Of a stretch of 64,000 nucleotides of DNA, positions 13,913 through 27,781 are shown piece by piece (the stretch's first letter is position 1; every line of letters starts with the position of its first letter). Made by a program: the position numbers and the translations under genes. Origin of the DNA: Fasciola hepatica (Eukaryota; Platyhelminthes; Trematoda; Plagiorchiida; Fasciolidae). The notes under the pieces were generated by a model, which saw only the letters and a program-made list of their open reading frames with translations, did no database searches and was not told where the DNA came from. The stretch lies in NCBI GenBank assembly GCA_948099385.1, contig CANUEZ040000204.1, positions 2,108,001 to 2,172,000 on the forward strand. The letters are read 5' to 3'.

Positions 13913-15604
13913 CTAAGTAAAACCAAGGCATTCCCTTATGAACAATCCACACAGATTGCCCATACAATGCAATAGAGCAGTAGCAGAGTAGATTTGTATA
14001 ATATGATTCTCCATGCAGCTTGAACACTGAACTGACCATTGAAAATTATGGAAGCACTGTACAGCTGTTTGATCCGCTAAGGGAATAATGAGCATTGCAC
14101 ATGGACAGAGCCCACTCGGAGACACGAACAAGGGTTGGGGTGAACGAATGTCAATCGAACACCCAAACCACAAGGCTATCCCATATGGGTCTCAACGCTT
14201 TGTTCAACATATACACTACATGATATAGCACAATCCCCAAATTGGCTTCGGCTTTCGCTTTCGCTTTGAACGGTAACAACCAAATTCTCGCACACCGATC
14301 CAATCCTATGTTCCATCACTTCTCTATTTATGGGCCTATGTAAAACCAAGGCATTCCCTTATGAACAATCCACACAGATTGCTCATACAATGCAATAGAG
14401 CAGTAGCAGAGTAGATTTGTATAATATGATTCTCCATGCAGCTTGAACACTGAACTGACCATTGAAAATTATGGAAGCACTGTACAGCTGTTTGATCCGC
14501 TAAGGGAATCATGAGCGTTGCACATGGACAGAGCCCACTCGGAGACACGAACAAGGGTTGGGGTGAACGAATGTCAGTCGAACACCCAAACCACAAGGCT
14601 ATCCGATATGGGTCTCAACGCTTTGTTCAACATATACACTACATGATATAGCTTAATCCCCAAATCGCCTTCGGCTTTCGCTTTCGCTTTGAACGGTAAC
14701 AACCAAATTCTCGCACACCGATCCAATCCTATGTTCCATCACTTCTCTATTTATGGGCCTATGTAAAACCAAGGCATTCCCTTATGAACAATCCACACAG
14801 ATTGCTCATACAATGCAATAGAGCAGTAGCAGAGTAGATTTGTATAATATGATTCTCCATGCAGCTTGAACACTGAACTGACCATTGAAAATTATGGAAG
14901 CACTGTTTAGCTGTTTGATCCGCTAAGGGAATCATGAGCATTGCACATGGACAGAGCCCACTCGGAGACACGAACAAGGGTTGGGGTGAACGAATGTCAG
15001 TCGAACACCCAAACCACAAGGCTATCCGATATGGGTCTCAACGCTTTGTTCAACATATACACTACATGATATAGCACAATCCCCAAATTGGCTTCGGCTT
15101 TCGCTTTCGCTTTGAACGGTAACAACCAAATTCTCGCACACCGATCCAATCCTATGTTCCATCACTTCTCTATTTATGGGCCTAAGTAAAACCAAGGCAT
15201 TCCCTTATGAACAATCCACACAGATTGCTCATACAATGCAATAGAGCAGTAGCAGAGTAGATTTGTATAATATGATTCTCCATGCAGCTTGAACACTGAA
15301 CTGACCATTGAAAATGATGGAAGCACTGTACAGCTGTTTGATCCGCTAAGGGAATCATGAGCATTGCACATGGACAGAGCCCACTCAGAGACACGAACAA
15401 GGGTTGGGGTGAACGAATGTCAGTCGAACACCCAAACCACAAGGCTATCCGATATGGGTCTCAACGCTTTGTTCAACATATACACTACATGATATAGCAC
15501 AATCCCCAAATCGCCTTCGGCTTTCGCTTTCGCTTTGAACGGTAACAACCAAATTCTCGCACACCGATCCAATCCTATGTTCCATCACTTCTCTATTTAT
15601 GGGC

Positions 15605-16027
15605 CTAAGTAAAACCAAGGCATTCCCTTATGAACAATCCACACAGATTGCTCATACAATGCAATGGAGCAGTAGCAGACTAGATTTGTTTAATAAGATT
15701 CTCCATGCAGCTTGAACACTGAACTGACCATTGAAAATTATGGAAGCACTGTACAGTTGTTTGATCCGCTAATGGAATCATGAGCGTTGCACATGGACAG
15801 AGCCCACTCGGAGACACGAACGGGGGTTGGGGTGAACGAATGTCAGTCGAACACCCAAATCACAAGGCTATCCCATATCGGTCTCAACGCTTTGTTCAAC
15901 ATATACAATACATGATATAGCACAATCCCCAAATTGGCTTCGGCTTTCGCTTTCGCTTTGAACGGTAACAACCAAATTCTCGCACACCGATCCAATCCTA
16001 TGTTCCATCACTTCTCTATTTATGGGC
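15605..16027 (+). repeat. Divergent monomer with left-half substitutions
   Basis: This copy carries an unusual group of changes: GCAATGGAGC at 15661, GCAGACTAGATTTGTTTAATAAG near 15676-15698, ACAGTTGTTTG, and a GGGGG run in AACGGGGGTTGGGG near 15829. The A/T-rich TGTATAATATG element is altered to TGTTTAATAAG here. The reading frames open in most copies are closed in this one. It remains full length at 423 bp and in register. Confidence 0.85.
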
Positions 16028-16450
16028 CTAAGTAAAACCAAGGCATTCCCTTATGAACAATCCACACAGATTGCTCATACAATGCAATAGAGCAGTAGCA
16101 GAGTAGATTTGTATAATATGATTCTCCATGCAGCTCGAACACTGAACTGAACATTGAAAATTATGGAAGCACTGTACAGCTGTTTGATCCGCTAAGGGAA
16201 TCATGAGCGTTGCACATGGACAGAGCCCACTCGGAGACACGAACAAGGGTTGGGGTGAACGAATGTCAGTCGAACACCCAAATCACAAGGCTATCCCATA
16301 TGGGTCTGAACGCTTTGATCAACATATACACTACATGATATAGCACAATCCCCAAATTGGCTTCGGCTTTCGATTTCGCTTTGAACGGTAACAACCAAAT
16401 TCTCGCACACCGATCCAATCCTATGTTCCATCACTTCTCTATTTATGGGC

Positions 16451-18142
16451 CTAAGTAAAACCAATGCATTCCCTTATGAACAATCCACACAGATTGCTCA
16501 TACAATGCAATAGAGCAGTAGCAGAGTAGATTTGTATAATATGATTCTCCATGCAGGTTGAACACTGAACTGACCATTGAAAATTATGGAAGCACTGTAC
16601 AGCTGTTTGATCCGCTAAGGGAATCATGAGCGTTGCACATGGACAGAGCCCACTTGGAGACACGAACAAGGGTTGGGGTGAACGAATGTCAGTCGAACAC
16701 CCAAATCACAAGGCTATCCCATATCGGTCTCAACGCTTTGATCAACATACACAATACATTATATAGCACAATCCCCAAATCGCCTTCGGCTTTCGCTTTC
16801 GCTTTGAACGGTAACAACCAAATTCTCGCACACCGATCCAATCCTATGTTCCATCACTTCTCTATTTATGGGCCTAAGTAAAACCAAGGCATTCTTTTAT
16901 GAACAATCCACACAGATTGCTCATACAATGCAATAGAGCAGTAGCAGAGTAGATTTGTATAATATGATTCTCCATGCAGCTTGAACACTGAACTGACCAT
17001 TGAAAATTATGGAAGCACTGTACAGCTGTTTGATCCGCTAATGGAATCATGAGCATTGCACATGGACAGAGCCCACTCGGAGACACGAACAAGGGTTGGG
17101 GTGAACGAATGTCAGTCGAACACCCAAATCACAAGGCTATCCGATATGGGTCTGAACGCTTTGTTCAACATATACACTACATGATATAGCACAATCCCGA
17201 AATCGCCTTCGGCTTTCGCTTTCGCTTTGAACGGTAACAACCAAATTCTCGCACACCGATCCAATCCTATGTTCCGTCACTTCTCTATTTATGGGCCTCA
17301 GTAAAACCAAGGCATTCCCTTATGAACATTCCACACAGATTGCTCATACAATGCAATAGAGCAGTAGCAGAGTAGATTTGTATAATATGATTCTCCATGC
17401 AGCTCGAACACTGAACTGACCATTGAAAATTATGGAAGCACTGTACAGCTGTTTGATCCGCTAAGGGAATCATGAGCGTTGCACATGGACAGAGCCCACT
17501 CGGAGACACGAACAAGGGTTGGGGTGAACGAATGTCAGTCGAACACCCAAATCACAAGGCTATCCCATATCGGTCTCAACGCTTTGATCAACATACACAG
17601 TACATTATATAGCACAATCCCCAAATCGCCTTCGGCTTTCGCTTTCGCTTTGAACGGTAACAACCAAATTCTCGCACACCGATCCAATCCTATGTTCCAT
17701 CACTTCTCTATTTATGGGCCTAAGTAAAACCAAGGCATTCCCTTATGAACAATCCACACAGATTGCTCATACAATGCAATAGAGCAGTAGCAGAGTAGAT
17801 TTGTATAATATGATTCTCCATGCAGCTTGAACACTGAACTGACCATTGAAAATTATGGAAGCACTGTACAGCTGTTTGATCCGCTAATGGAATCATGAGC
17901 ATTGCACATGGACAGAGCCCACTCGGAGACACGAACAAGGGTTGGGGTGAACGAATGTCAGTCGAACACCCAAACCACAAGGCTATCCGATATGGGTCTG
18001 AACGCTTTGTTCAACATATACAATACATGATATAGCACAATCCCGAAATCGCCTTCGGCTTTCGCTTTCGCTTTGAACGGTAACAACCAAATTCTCGCAC
18101 ACCGATCCAATCCTATGTTCCATCACTTCTCTATTTATGGGC
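16451..18142 (+). repeat. Dimeric higher-order repeat, two copies of 846 bp
   Basis: Copies at 16451 and 17297 share GAGCGTTGC, CATATCGGTCTC, TTTGATCAACATACAC and ACATTATATAGC. Copies at 16874 and 17720 share CTAATGGAATC, GGTCTGAACG and AATCCCGAAATCG. The pairs lie exactly 846 bp apart. The left thirds are less alike: CAGGTTG against CAGCTCG, and CCTCAG at 17297 replacing CCTAAG. The dimer has therefore been partly overwritten since it formed. Confidence 0.8.
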
Positions 18143-21100
18143 CTAAGTAAAACCAAGGCATTCCTTTATGAACAATCCACACAGATTGCTCATACAATGC
18201 AATAGACCAGTAACAGAGTAGATTTGTATAATATGATTCTCCATGCAGCTTGAACACTGAACTGTCCATTGAAAATTATGGAAGCACTGTACAGCTGTTT
18301 GATCCGCTAAGGGAATCATGAGCATTGCACATGGACAGAGCCCACTCGGAGACACGAACAAGGGTTGGGGTGAACGAATGTCAGTCGAACACCCAAATCA
18401 CAAGGCTATCCGATATGGGTCTGAACGCTTTGTTCAACATATACACTACATGATATAGCACAATCCCCAAATTGGCTTCGGCTTTTGCTTTCGCTTTGAA
18501 CGGTAACAACCAAATTCTCGCACACCGATCCAATCCTATGTTCCATCACTTCTCTATTTATGGGCCTAAGTAAAACCAAGGCATTCCCTTATGAACAATC
18601 CACACAGATTGCTCATACAATGCAATAGAGCATTAGCAGAGTAGATTTGTATAATATGATTCTCCATGCAGCTTGACCACGGAAGTGACCATTGAAAATT
18701 ATGGAAGCACTGTACAGCTGTTTGATCCGCTAAGGGAACCATGAGCATTGCACATGGACAGAGCCCACTCGGAGACACGAACAAGGGTTGGGGTGAACGA
18801 ATGTCAGTCGAACACCCAAATCACAGGGCTATCCGATATGGGTCTCAACGCTTTGTTCAACATATACACTACATGATATAGCACAATCCCCAAATTGGCT
18901 TCGGCTTTCGCTTTCGCTTTGAACGGTAACAACCAAATTCTCGCACACCGATCCAATCCTATGTTCCATCACTTCTCTATTTATGGGCCTAAGTTAAACC
19001 AAGGCATTCCCTTATGAACAATCCACACAGATTGCTCATACAATGCAATAGAGCAGTAGCAGAGTAGATTTGTATAATATGATTCTCCATGCAGCTTGAA
19101 CACTGAACTGACCATTGAAAATTATGGAAGCACTGTACAGCTGTTTGATCCGCTAAGGGAATCATGAGCATTGCACATGGACAGAGCCCACTCGGAGACA
19201 CGAACAAGGGTTGGGGTGAACGAATGTCAGTCGAACACCCAAACCACAAGGCTATCCGATATGGGTCTCAACGCTTTGTTCTACATATACACTATATGAT
19301 ATAGCACAATCCCCAAATTGGCTTCGGCTTTCGATTTCGCTTTGAACGGTAACAACCAAATTCTCGCACACCAATCCAATCCTATGTTCCATCACTTCTC
19401 TATTTATGGGCCTAAGTAAAACCAAGGCATTCCTTTATGAACAATCCACACAGATTGCTCATACAATGCAATAGACCAGTAACAGAGTAGATTTGTATAA
19501 TATGATTCTCCATGCAGCTTGAACACTGAACTGTCCATTGAAAATTATGGAAGCACTGTACAGCTGTTTGATCCGCTAAGGGAACCATGAGCATTGCACA
19601 TGGACAGAGCCCACTCGGAGACACGAACAAGGGTTGGGGTGAACGAATGTCAGTCGAACACCCAAATCACAAGGCTATCCGATATCGGTCTCAACGCTTT
19701 GTTCAACAAATACACTACATGATATAGCACAATCCCCAAATTGGCTTGGGCTTTTGCTTTCGCTTTGAACGGTAACAACCAAATTCTCGCACACCGATCC
19801 AATCCTATGTTCCATCACTTCTCTATTTATGGGCCTAAGTAAAACCAAGGCATTCCCTTATGAACAATCCACACAGATTGCTCATACAATGCAATAGAGC
19901 ATTAGCAGAGTAGATTTGTATAATATGATTCTCCATGCAGCTTGACCACGGAAGTGACCATTGAAAATTATGGAAGCACTGTACAGCTGTTTGATCCGCT
20001 AAGGGAACCATGAGCGTTGCACATGGACAGAGCCCACTCGGAGACACGAACAAGGGTTGGGGTGAACGAATGTCAGTCGAACACCCAAATCACAGGGCTA
20101 TCCGATATGGGTCTCAACGCTTTGTTCAACATATACACTACATGATATAGCACAATCCCCAAATTGGCTTCGGCTTTCGCTTTCGCTTTGAACGGTAACA
20201 ACCAAATTCTCGCACACCGATCCAATCCTATGTTCCATCACTTCTCTATTTATGGGCCTAAGTTAAACCAAGGCATTCCCTTATGAACAATCCACACAGA
20301 TTGCTCATACAATGCAATAGAGCAGTAGCAGAGTAGATTTGTATAATATGATTCTCCATGCAGCTTGAACACTGAACTGACCATTGAAAATTATGGAAGC
20401 ACTGTACAGCTGTTTGATCCGCTAAGGGAATCATGAGCATTGCACATGGACAGAGCCCACTCGGAGACACGAACAAGGGTTGGGGTGAACGAATGTCAGT
20501 CGAACACCCAAACCACAAGGCTATCCGATATGGGTCTCAACGCTTTGTTCTACATATACACTATATGATATAGCACAATCCCCAAATTGGCTTCGGCTTT
20601 CGATTTCGCTTTGAACGGTAACAACCAAATTCTCGCACACTGATCCAATCCTATGTTCCATCACTTCTCTATTTATGGGCCTAAGTAAAACCAAGGCATT
20701 CCCTTATGAACAATCCACACAGATTGCTCATACAATGCAATAGAGCAGTAGCAGAGTAGATTTGTATAATATGATTCTCCATGCAGCTTGACCACGGAAC
20801 TGACCATTGAAAATTATGGGAGCACTGTACAGCTGTTTGATCCGCTAAGGGAACCATGAGCATTGCACATGGACAGAGCCCACTCGGAGACACGAACAAG
20901 GGTTGGGGTGAACGAATGTCAGTCGAACACCCAAATCACAAGGCTATCCGATATGGGTCTCAACGCTTTGTTCTACATATACACTATATGATATAGCACA
21001 ATCCCCAAATTGGCTTCGGCTTTCGCTTTCGCTTTGAACGGTAACAACCAAATTCTCGCACACCGATCCAATCCTATGTTCCATCACTTCTCTATTTATG

Positions 21101-21949
21101 GGCCTAAGTAAAACCAAGGCATTCCCTTATGAACAATCCACACAGATTGCTCATACAATGCAATAGAGCAGTAGCAGAGTAGATTTGTATAATATGATTC
21201 TCCATGCAGCTTGACCACGGAAGTGACCATTGAAAATTATGAAAGCACTGTACAGCTGTTTGATCCGCTAAGGGAATCATGAGCATTGCACATGGACAGA
21301 GCCCACTCGGAGACACGAACAAGGGTTGGGGTGAACGAATGTCAGTCGAACACCCAAATCACAGGGCTATCCGATATGGGTCTCAACGCTTTGTTCAACA
21401 TATACACTACATGATATAGCACAATCCCCAAATTGGCTTCGGCTTTCGCTTTCGCTTTGAACGGTAACAACCAAATTCTCGCACACCGATCCAATCCTAT
21501 GTTCCATCACTTCTCTATTTATGGGCCTAAGTAAAACCAATGCATTCCCTTATGAACAATCCACACAGATTGCTCATACAATGCAATAGAGCAGTAGCAG
21601 AGTAGATTTGTATAATATGATTCTCCATGCAGCTTGAACACTGAACTGACCATTGAAAATTATGGAAGCACTGTACAGCTGTTTGATCCGCTAAGGGAAT
21701 CATGAGCATTGCACATGGACAGAGCCCACTCGGAGACACGAACAAGGGTTGGGGTGAACGAATGTCAGTCGAACACCCAAACCACAAGGCTATCCGATAT
21801 GGGTCTCAACGCTTTGTTCTACATATACACTATATGATATAGCACAATCCCCAAATTGGCTTCGGCTTTCGATTTCGCTTTGAACGGTAACAACCAAATT
21901 CTCGCACACTGATCCAATCCTATGTTCCATCACTTCTCTATTTATGGGC
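18143..21949 (+). repeat. Trimeric higher-order repeat, three copies of 1269 bp
   Basis: Units start at 18143, 19412 and 20681. The first monomers (18143, 19412) share GACCAGTAACAGAG and CTGTCCATTG. The second (18566, 19835, 21104) share GACCACGGAAGTGACC and CACAGGGCTATCC; the first two also have GAGCATTAGC. The third (18989, 20258, 21527) share TTCTACATATACACTATATG and GATTTCGC. By eye the 18989 and 20258 copies differ by about one base (CACCAATCC/CACTGATCC). The first monomer of unit three (20681) differs more, and the TTCTACATATAC allele has spread into it. Confidence 0.85.
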
Positions 21950-22795
21950 CTAAGTAAAACCAAGGCATTCCCTTATGAACAATCCACACAGATTGCTCAT
22001 AAAATGCAATAGAGCAGTAGCAGAGTAGATTTGTATAATATGATTCTCCATGCAGCTTGAACACTGAACTGACCATTGAAAATTATGGGAGCACTGTACA
22101 GCTGTTTGATCCGCTAAGGGAATCATGAGCATTGCACATGGACAGAGCCCACTCGGAGACACGAACAAGGGTTGGGGTGAACGAATGTCAGTCGAACACC
22201 CAAATCACAAGGCTATCCGATATCGGTCTCAACGCTTTGTTCAACATATACACTACTTGATATAGCACAATCCCCAAATCGCCTTCGGCTTTCGCTTTCG
22301 CTTTGAACGGTAACAACCAAATTCTCGCACACCGATCCAATCCTATGTTCCATCACTTCTCTATTTATGGGCCTAAGTAAAACCAAGGCATTCCCTTATG
22401 AACAATCCACACAGATTGCTCATACAATGCAATAGAGCAGTAGCAGAGTAGATTTGTATAATATGATTCTCCATGCAGCTTGAACATTGAACTGACCATT
22501 GAAAATTATGGAAGCACTGTACAGCTGTTTGATCCGCTAAGGGAATCATGAGCATTCCACATGGACAGAGCCCACTCGGAGACACGAACAAGGGTTGGGG
22601 TGAACGATTGTCAGTCGAACTCCCAAACCACATGGCTATCCGATATGGGTCTCAAAGCTTTGTTCAACATATACACTACATGATATAGCACAATCCCCAA
22701 ATCGCCTTCGGCTTTCGCTTTCGCTTTGAACGGTAACAACCAAATTCTCGCACACCGATCCAATCCTATGTTCCATCACTTCTCTATTTATGGGC
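21950..22795 (+). repeat. Two linker monomers between higher-order blocks
   Basis: Copies at 21950 and 22373 fit neither the trimer to the left nor the dimer to the right. They carry private changes: CATAAAATGC near 21998, CATTCCACATGG near 22554, GAACTCCCAAACCACATGGC near 22617 and CTCAAAGC near 22652. Both are 423 bp. Confidence 0.75.
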
Positions 22796-24487
22796 CTAAG
22801 TAAAACCAAGGCATTCCATTATGAACAATCCACACAGATTGCTCATACAATGCAATAGAGCATTAGCAGAGTAGATTTGTATAATATGATTCTCCATGCA
22901 GCTTGACCATTGAACTGACCATTGAAAATTATGGAAGCACTGTACAGCTGTTTGATCCGCTAATGGAATCATGAGCATTGCACATGGACAGAGCCCACTC
23001 GGAGACACGAACAAGGGTTGGGGTGAACGAATGTCAGTCGAACACCCAAATCACAGGGCTATCCGATATGGGTCTGAACGCTTTGTTCAACATATACACT
23101 ACATGATATAGCACAATCCCCAAATTGGCTTCGGCTTTCGCTTTCGCTTTGAACGGTAACAACCAAATTCTCGCACACCGATCCAATCCTATGTTCCATC
23201 ACTTCTCTATTTATGGGCCTAAGTGAAACCGAGGCATTCCCTTATGAACAATCCACACAGATTGCTCATACAATGCAATAGAGCAGTAGCAGAGTAGATT
23301 TGTATAATATGATTCTCCATGCAGCTTGAACACTGAACTGACCATTGAAAATTATGGAAGCACTGTACAGCTGTTTGATCCGCTAAGGGAATCATGAGCA
23401 TTGCACATGGACAGAGCCCACTCGGAGACACGAACAAGGGTTGGGGTGAACGAATGTCAGTCGAACACCCAAACCACAAGGCTATCCGATATGGGTCTCA
23501 ACGCTTTGTTCAACAAATACACTACATGATATAGCACAATCCCCAAATTGGCTTCGGCTTTCGCTTTCGCTTTGAACGGTAACAACCAAATTCTCGCACA
23601 CCGATCCAATCCTATGTTCCATCACTTCTCTATTTATGGGCCTAAGTAAAACCAAGGCATTCCATTATGAACAATCCACACAGATTGCTCATACAATGCA
23701 ATAGAGCATTAGCAGAGTAGATTTGTATAATATGATTCTCCATGCAGCTTGACCACGGAAGTGACCATTGAAAATTATGGAAGCACTGTACAGCTGTTTG
23801 ATCCGCTAAGGGAATCATGAGCATTGCACATGGACAGAGCCCACTCGGAGACACGAACAAGGGTTGGGGTGAACGAATGTCAGTCGAAAACCCAAATCAC
23901 AGGGCTATCCGATATGGGTCTGAACGCTTTGTTCAACGTATACACTACATGATATAGCACAATCCCCAAATTGGCTTCGGCTTTCGATTTCGCTTTGAAC
24001 GGTAACAACCAAATTCTCGCACACCGATCCAATCCTATGTTCCATCACTTCTCTATTTATGGGCCTAAGTGAAACCGAGGCATTCCCTTATGAACAATCC
24101 ACACAGATTGCTCATACAATGCAATAGAGCAGTAGCAGAGTAGATTTGTATAATATGATTCTCCATGCAGCTTGAACACTGAACTGACCATTGAAAATTA
24201 TGGAAGCACTGTTTAGCTGTTTGATCCGCTAAGGGAATCATGAGCATTGCACATGGACAGAGCCCACTCGGAGACACGAACAAGGGTTGGGGTGAACGAA
24301 TGTCAGTCGAACACCCAAACCACAAGGCTATCCGATATGGGTCTCAACGCTTTGTTCTACATATACACTATATGATATAGCACAATCCCCAAATTGGCTT
24401 CGGCTTTCGATTTCGCTTTGAACGGTAACAACCAAATTCTCGCACACTGATCCAATCCTATGTTCCATCACTTCTCTATTTATGGGC
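22796..24487 (+). repeat. Dimeric higher-order repeat, two copies of 846 bp
   Basis: Copies at 22796 and 23642 share ATTCCATTATG, GAGCATTAGCAG, CACAGGGCTATCCG and GGTCTGAACG. Copies at 23219 and 24065 share AAGTGAAACCGAGG. The second dimer also has TTTAGCTG and the TTCTACATATAC allele that is typical of the trimer block at 18-22 kb. The dimer is thus built partly from monomers of that block. Confidence 0.8.
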
Positions 24488-24910
24488 CTAAGTAAAACCA
24501 AGGCATTCCCTTATGAACAATCCACACAGATTGCTCATACAATGCAATAGAGCAGTAGCAGAGTAGATTTGTATAATATGATTCTCCATGCAGCTTGAAC
24601 ATTGAACTGACCATTGAAAATTATGGAAGCACTGTACAGCTGTTTGATCCGCTAAGGGAATCATGAGCATTGCACATGGACAGAGCCCACTCGGAGACAC
24701 GAACAAGGGTTGGGGTGAACGAATGTCAGTCGAACACCCAAACCACAAGGCTATCCGATATGGGTCTCAACGCTTTGTTCAACATATACACTACATGATA
24801 TAGCACAATCCCCAAATTGGCTTCGGCTTTCGCTTTCGCTTTGAACGGTAACAACCAAATTCTCGCACACCGATCCAATCCTATGTTCCATCACTTCTCT
24901 ATTTATGGGC
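24488..24910 (+). repeat. Single ordinary monomer between two dimer blocks
   Basis: This 423-bp copy is close to consensus, with GAACATTGAAC as its main variant. It separates the dimer block ending at 24487 from the one starting at 24911. Confidence 0.8.
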
Positions 24911-26602
24911 CTAAGTAAAACCAATGCATTCCCTTATGAACAATCCACACAGATTGCTCATACAATGCAATAGAGCAGTAGCAGAGTAGATTTGTATAAT
25001 ATGATTCTCCATGCAGCTTGAACACTGAACTGACCATTGAAAATTATGGAAGCACTGTACAGTTGTTTGATCCGCTAATGGAATCATGAGCGTTGCACAT
25101 GGACAGAGCCCACTCGGAGACACGAACAAGGGTTGGGGTGAACGAATGTCAGTCGAACACCCAAACCACAAGGCTATCCGATATGGGTCTCAACGCTTTG
25201 TTCAACATATACAATACATGATATAGCACAATCCCCAAATTGGCTTCGGCTTTCGCTTTCGCTTTGAACGGTAACAACCAAATTCTCGCACACCGATCCA
25301 ATCCTATGTTCCATCACTTCTCTATTTATGGGCCTAAGTAAAACCGAGGCATTCCCTTATGAACAATCCACACAGATTGCTCATACAATGCAATAGAGCA
25401 GTAGCAGAGTAGATTTGTATAATATGATTCTCCATGCAGCTTGAACACTGAACTGACCATTGAAAATTATGGAAGCACTGTACAGCTGTTTGATCCGCTA
25501 AGGGAATCATGAGCATTGCACATGGACAGAGCCCACTCGGAGACACGAACAAGGGTTGGGGTGAACGAATGTCAGTCGAACACCCAAACCACAAGGCTAT
25601 CCGATATGGGTCTCAACGCTTTGTTCAACATATACACTACATGATGTAGCACAATCCCCAAATTGGCTTCGGCTTTCGCTTTCGCTTTGAATGGTAACAA
25701 CCAAATTCTCGCACACCGATCCAATCCTATGTTCCATCACTTCTCTATTTATGGGCCTAAGTAAAACCAATGCATTCCCTTATGAACAATCCACACAGAT
25801 TGCTCATACAATGCAATAGAGCAGTAGCAGAGTAGATTTGTATAATATGATTCTCCATGCAGCTTGAACACTGAACTGACCATTGAAAATTATGGAAGCA
25901 CTGTACAGTTGTTTGATCCGCTAATGGAATCATGAGCGTTGCACATGGACAGAGCCCACTCGGAGACACGAACAAGGGTTGGGGTGAACGAATGTCAGTC
26001 GAACACCCAAACCACAAGGCTATCCGATATGGGTCTCAACGCTTTGTTCAACATATACAATACATGATATAGCACAATCCCCAAATTGGCTTCGGCTTTC
26101 GCTTTCGCTTTGAACGGTAACAACCAAATTCTCGCACACCGATCCAATCCTATGTTCCATCACTTCTCTATTTATGGGCCTAAGTAAAACCGAGGCATTC
26201 CCTTATGAACAATCCACACAGATTGCTCATACAATGCAATAGAGCAGTAGCAGAGTAGATTTGTATAATATGATTCTCCATGCAGCTTGAACACTGAACT
26301 GACCATTGAAAATTATGGAAGCACTGTACAGCTGTTTGATCCGCTAAGGGAATCATGAGCATTGCACATGGACAGAGCCCACTCGGAGACACGAACAAGG
26401 GTTGGGGTGAACGATTGTCAGTCGAACACCCAAACCACAAGGCTATCCGATATGGGTCTCAACGCTTTGTTCAACATATACACTACATGATGTAGCACAA
26501 TCCCCAAATTGGCTTCGGCTTTCGCTTTCGCTTTGAACGGTAACAACCAAATTCTCGCACACCGATCCAATCCTATGTTCCATCACTTCTCTATTTATGG
26601 GC
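24911..26602 (+). repeat. Recent dimeric higher-order repeat, two copies of 846 bp
   Basis: Copies at 24911 and 25757 both have CCAATGC, ACAGTTGTTTG, CTAATGGAATC, GAGCGTTGC and ACAATACATG. I see no difference between them. Copies at 25334 and 26180 share AAAACCGAGG and ATGATGTAGC. They differ at GAATG/GATTG and at AATGG/AACGG. Two differences in 846 bp makes this one of the youngest duplications in the window. Confidence 0.9.
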
Positions 26603-27025
26603 CTAAGTAAAACCAAGGCATTCCCTTATGAACAATCCACACAGATTGCTCATACAATGCAATAGAGCAGTAGCAGAGTAGATTTGTATAATATGATTCT
26701 CCATGCAGCTTGAACACTGAACTGACCATTGAAAATTATGGAAGCACTGTTTAGCTGTTTGATCCGCTAAGGGAATCATGAGCATTGCACATGGACAGAG
26801 CCCACTCGGAGACACGAACAAGGGTTGGGGTGAACGAATGTCAGTCGAACACCCAAACCACAAGGCTATCCGATATGGGTCTGAACGCTTCGTTCAACAT
26901 ATACACTATATGATATAGCACAATCCCCAAATTGGCTTCGGCTTTCGCTTTCGCTTTGAACGGTAACAACCAAATTCTCGCACACTGATCCAATCCTATG
27001 TTCCATCACTTCTCTATTTATGGGC

Positions 27026-27449
27026 CTAAGTAAAACCAAGGCATTCCCTTATGAACAATCCACACAGATTGCTCATACAATGCAATAGAGCAGTAGCAGA
27101 GTAGATTTGTATAATATGATTCTCCATGCAGCTTGAACACTGAACTGACCATTGAAAAATTATGGAAGCACTGTACAGCTGTTTGATCCGCTAAGGGAAT
27201 CATGAGCATTGCACATGGACAGAGCCCACTCGGAGACACGAACAAGGGTTGGGGTGAACGAATGTCAGTCGAACACCCAAATCACAAGGCTATCCGATAT
27301 GGGTCTGAACGCTTTGTTCAACATATACACTACATGATATAGCACAATCCCCAAATCGCCTTCGGCTTTCGCTTTCGCTTTGAACGGTAACAACCAAATT
27401 CTCGCACACCGATCCAATCCTATGTTCCATCACTTCTCTATTTATGGGC
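27026..27449 (+). repeat. 424-bp monomer, extra A in an A run
   Basis: The consensus GAAAATT is GAAAAATT here (A run 27155-27159). The same one-base gain occurs in the copy at 52408 (A run 52537-52541). Lengthening of a short homopolymer is also a common sequencing or consensus error, so the variant may not be real. Confidence 0.7.
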
Positions 27450-27781
27450 CTAAGTAAAACCAATGCATTCCCTTATGAACAATCCACACAGATTGCTCAT
27501 ACAATGCAATAGAGCAGTAGCAGAGTAGATTTGTATAATATGATTCTCCATGCAGCTTGAACACTGAACTGACCATTGAAAATTATGGAAGCACTGTACA
27601 GCTGTTTGATCCGCTAAGGGAATCATGAGCATTGCACATGGACAGAGCCCACTCGGAGACACGAACAAGGGTTGGGGTGAACGAATGTCAGTCGAACACC
27701 CAAACCACAAGGCTATCCGATATGGGTCTCAACGCTTTGTTCAACATATACACTACATGATATAGCACAATCCCCAAATTG

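Larger units (their letters stand above)
10950..16450 (+). repeat. Satellite monomers without a clear higher-order period
   Basis: Apart from the 425-bp copy at 13488 and the divergent copy at 15605, these are ordinary 423-bp copies close to consensus. Single-site alleles are shuffled between neighbours (CTATG/CTAAG, CCAAGG/CCAATG, GCATT/GCGTT, TTGG/TCGC). I could not find a spacing at which whole monomers match better than at any other spacing. No non-satellite sequence is present. Confidence 0.75.

Noticed and set aside
16874..16900. Telomere-type repeats near G-rich AGGGTTGGGG strings
   Set aside because: The G-rich string occurs once per monomer and is not itself tandem. No TTAGGG, TTTAGGG or similar run exists.
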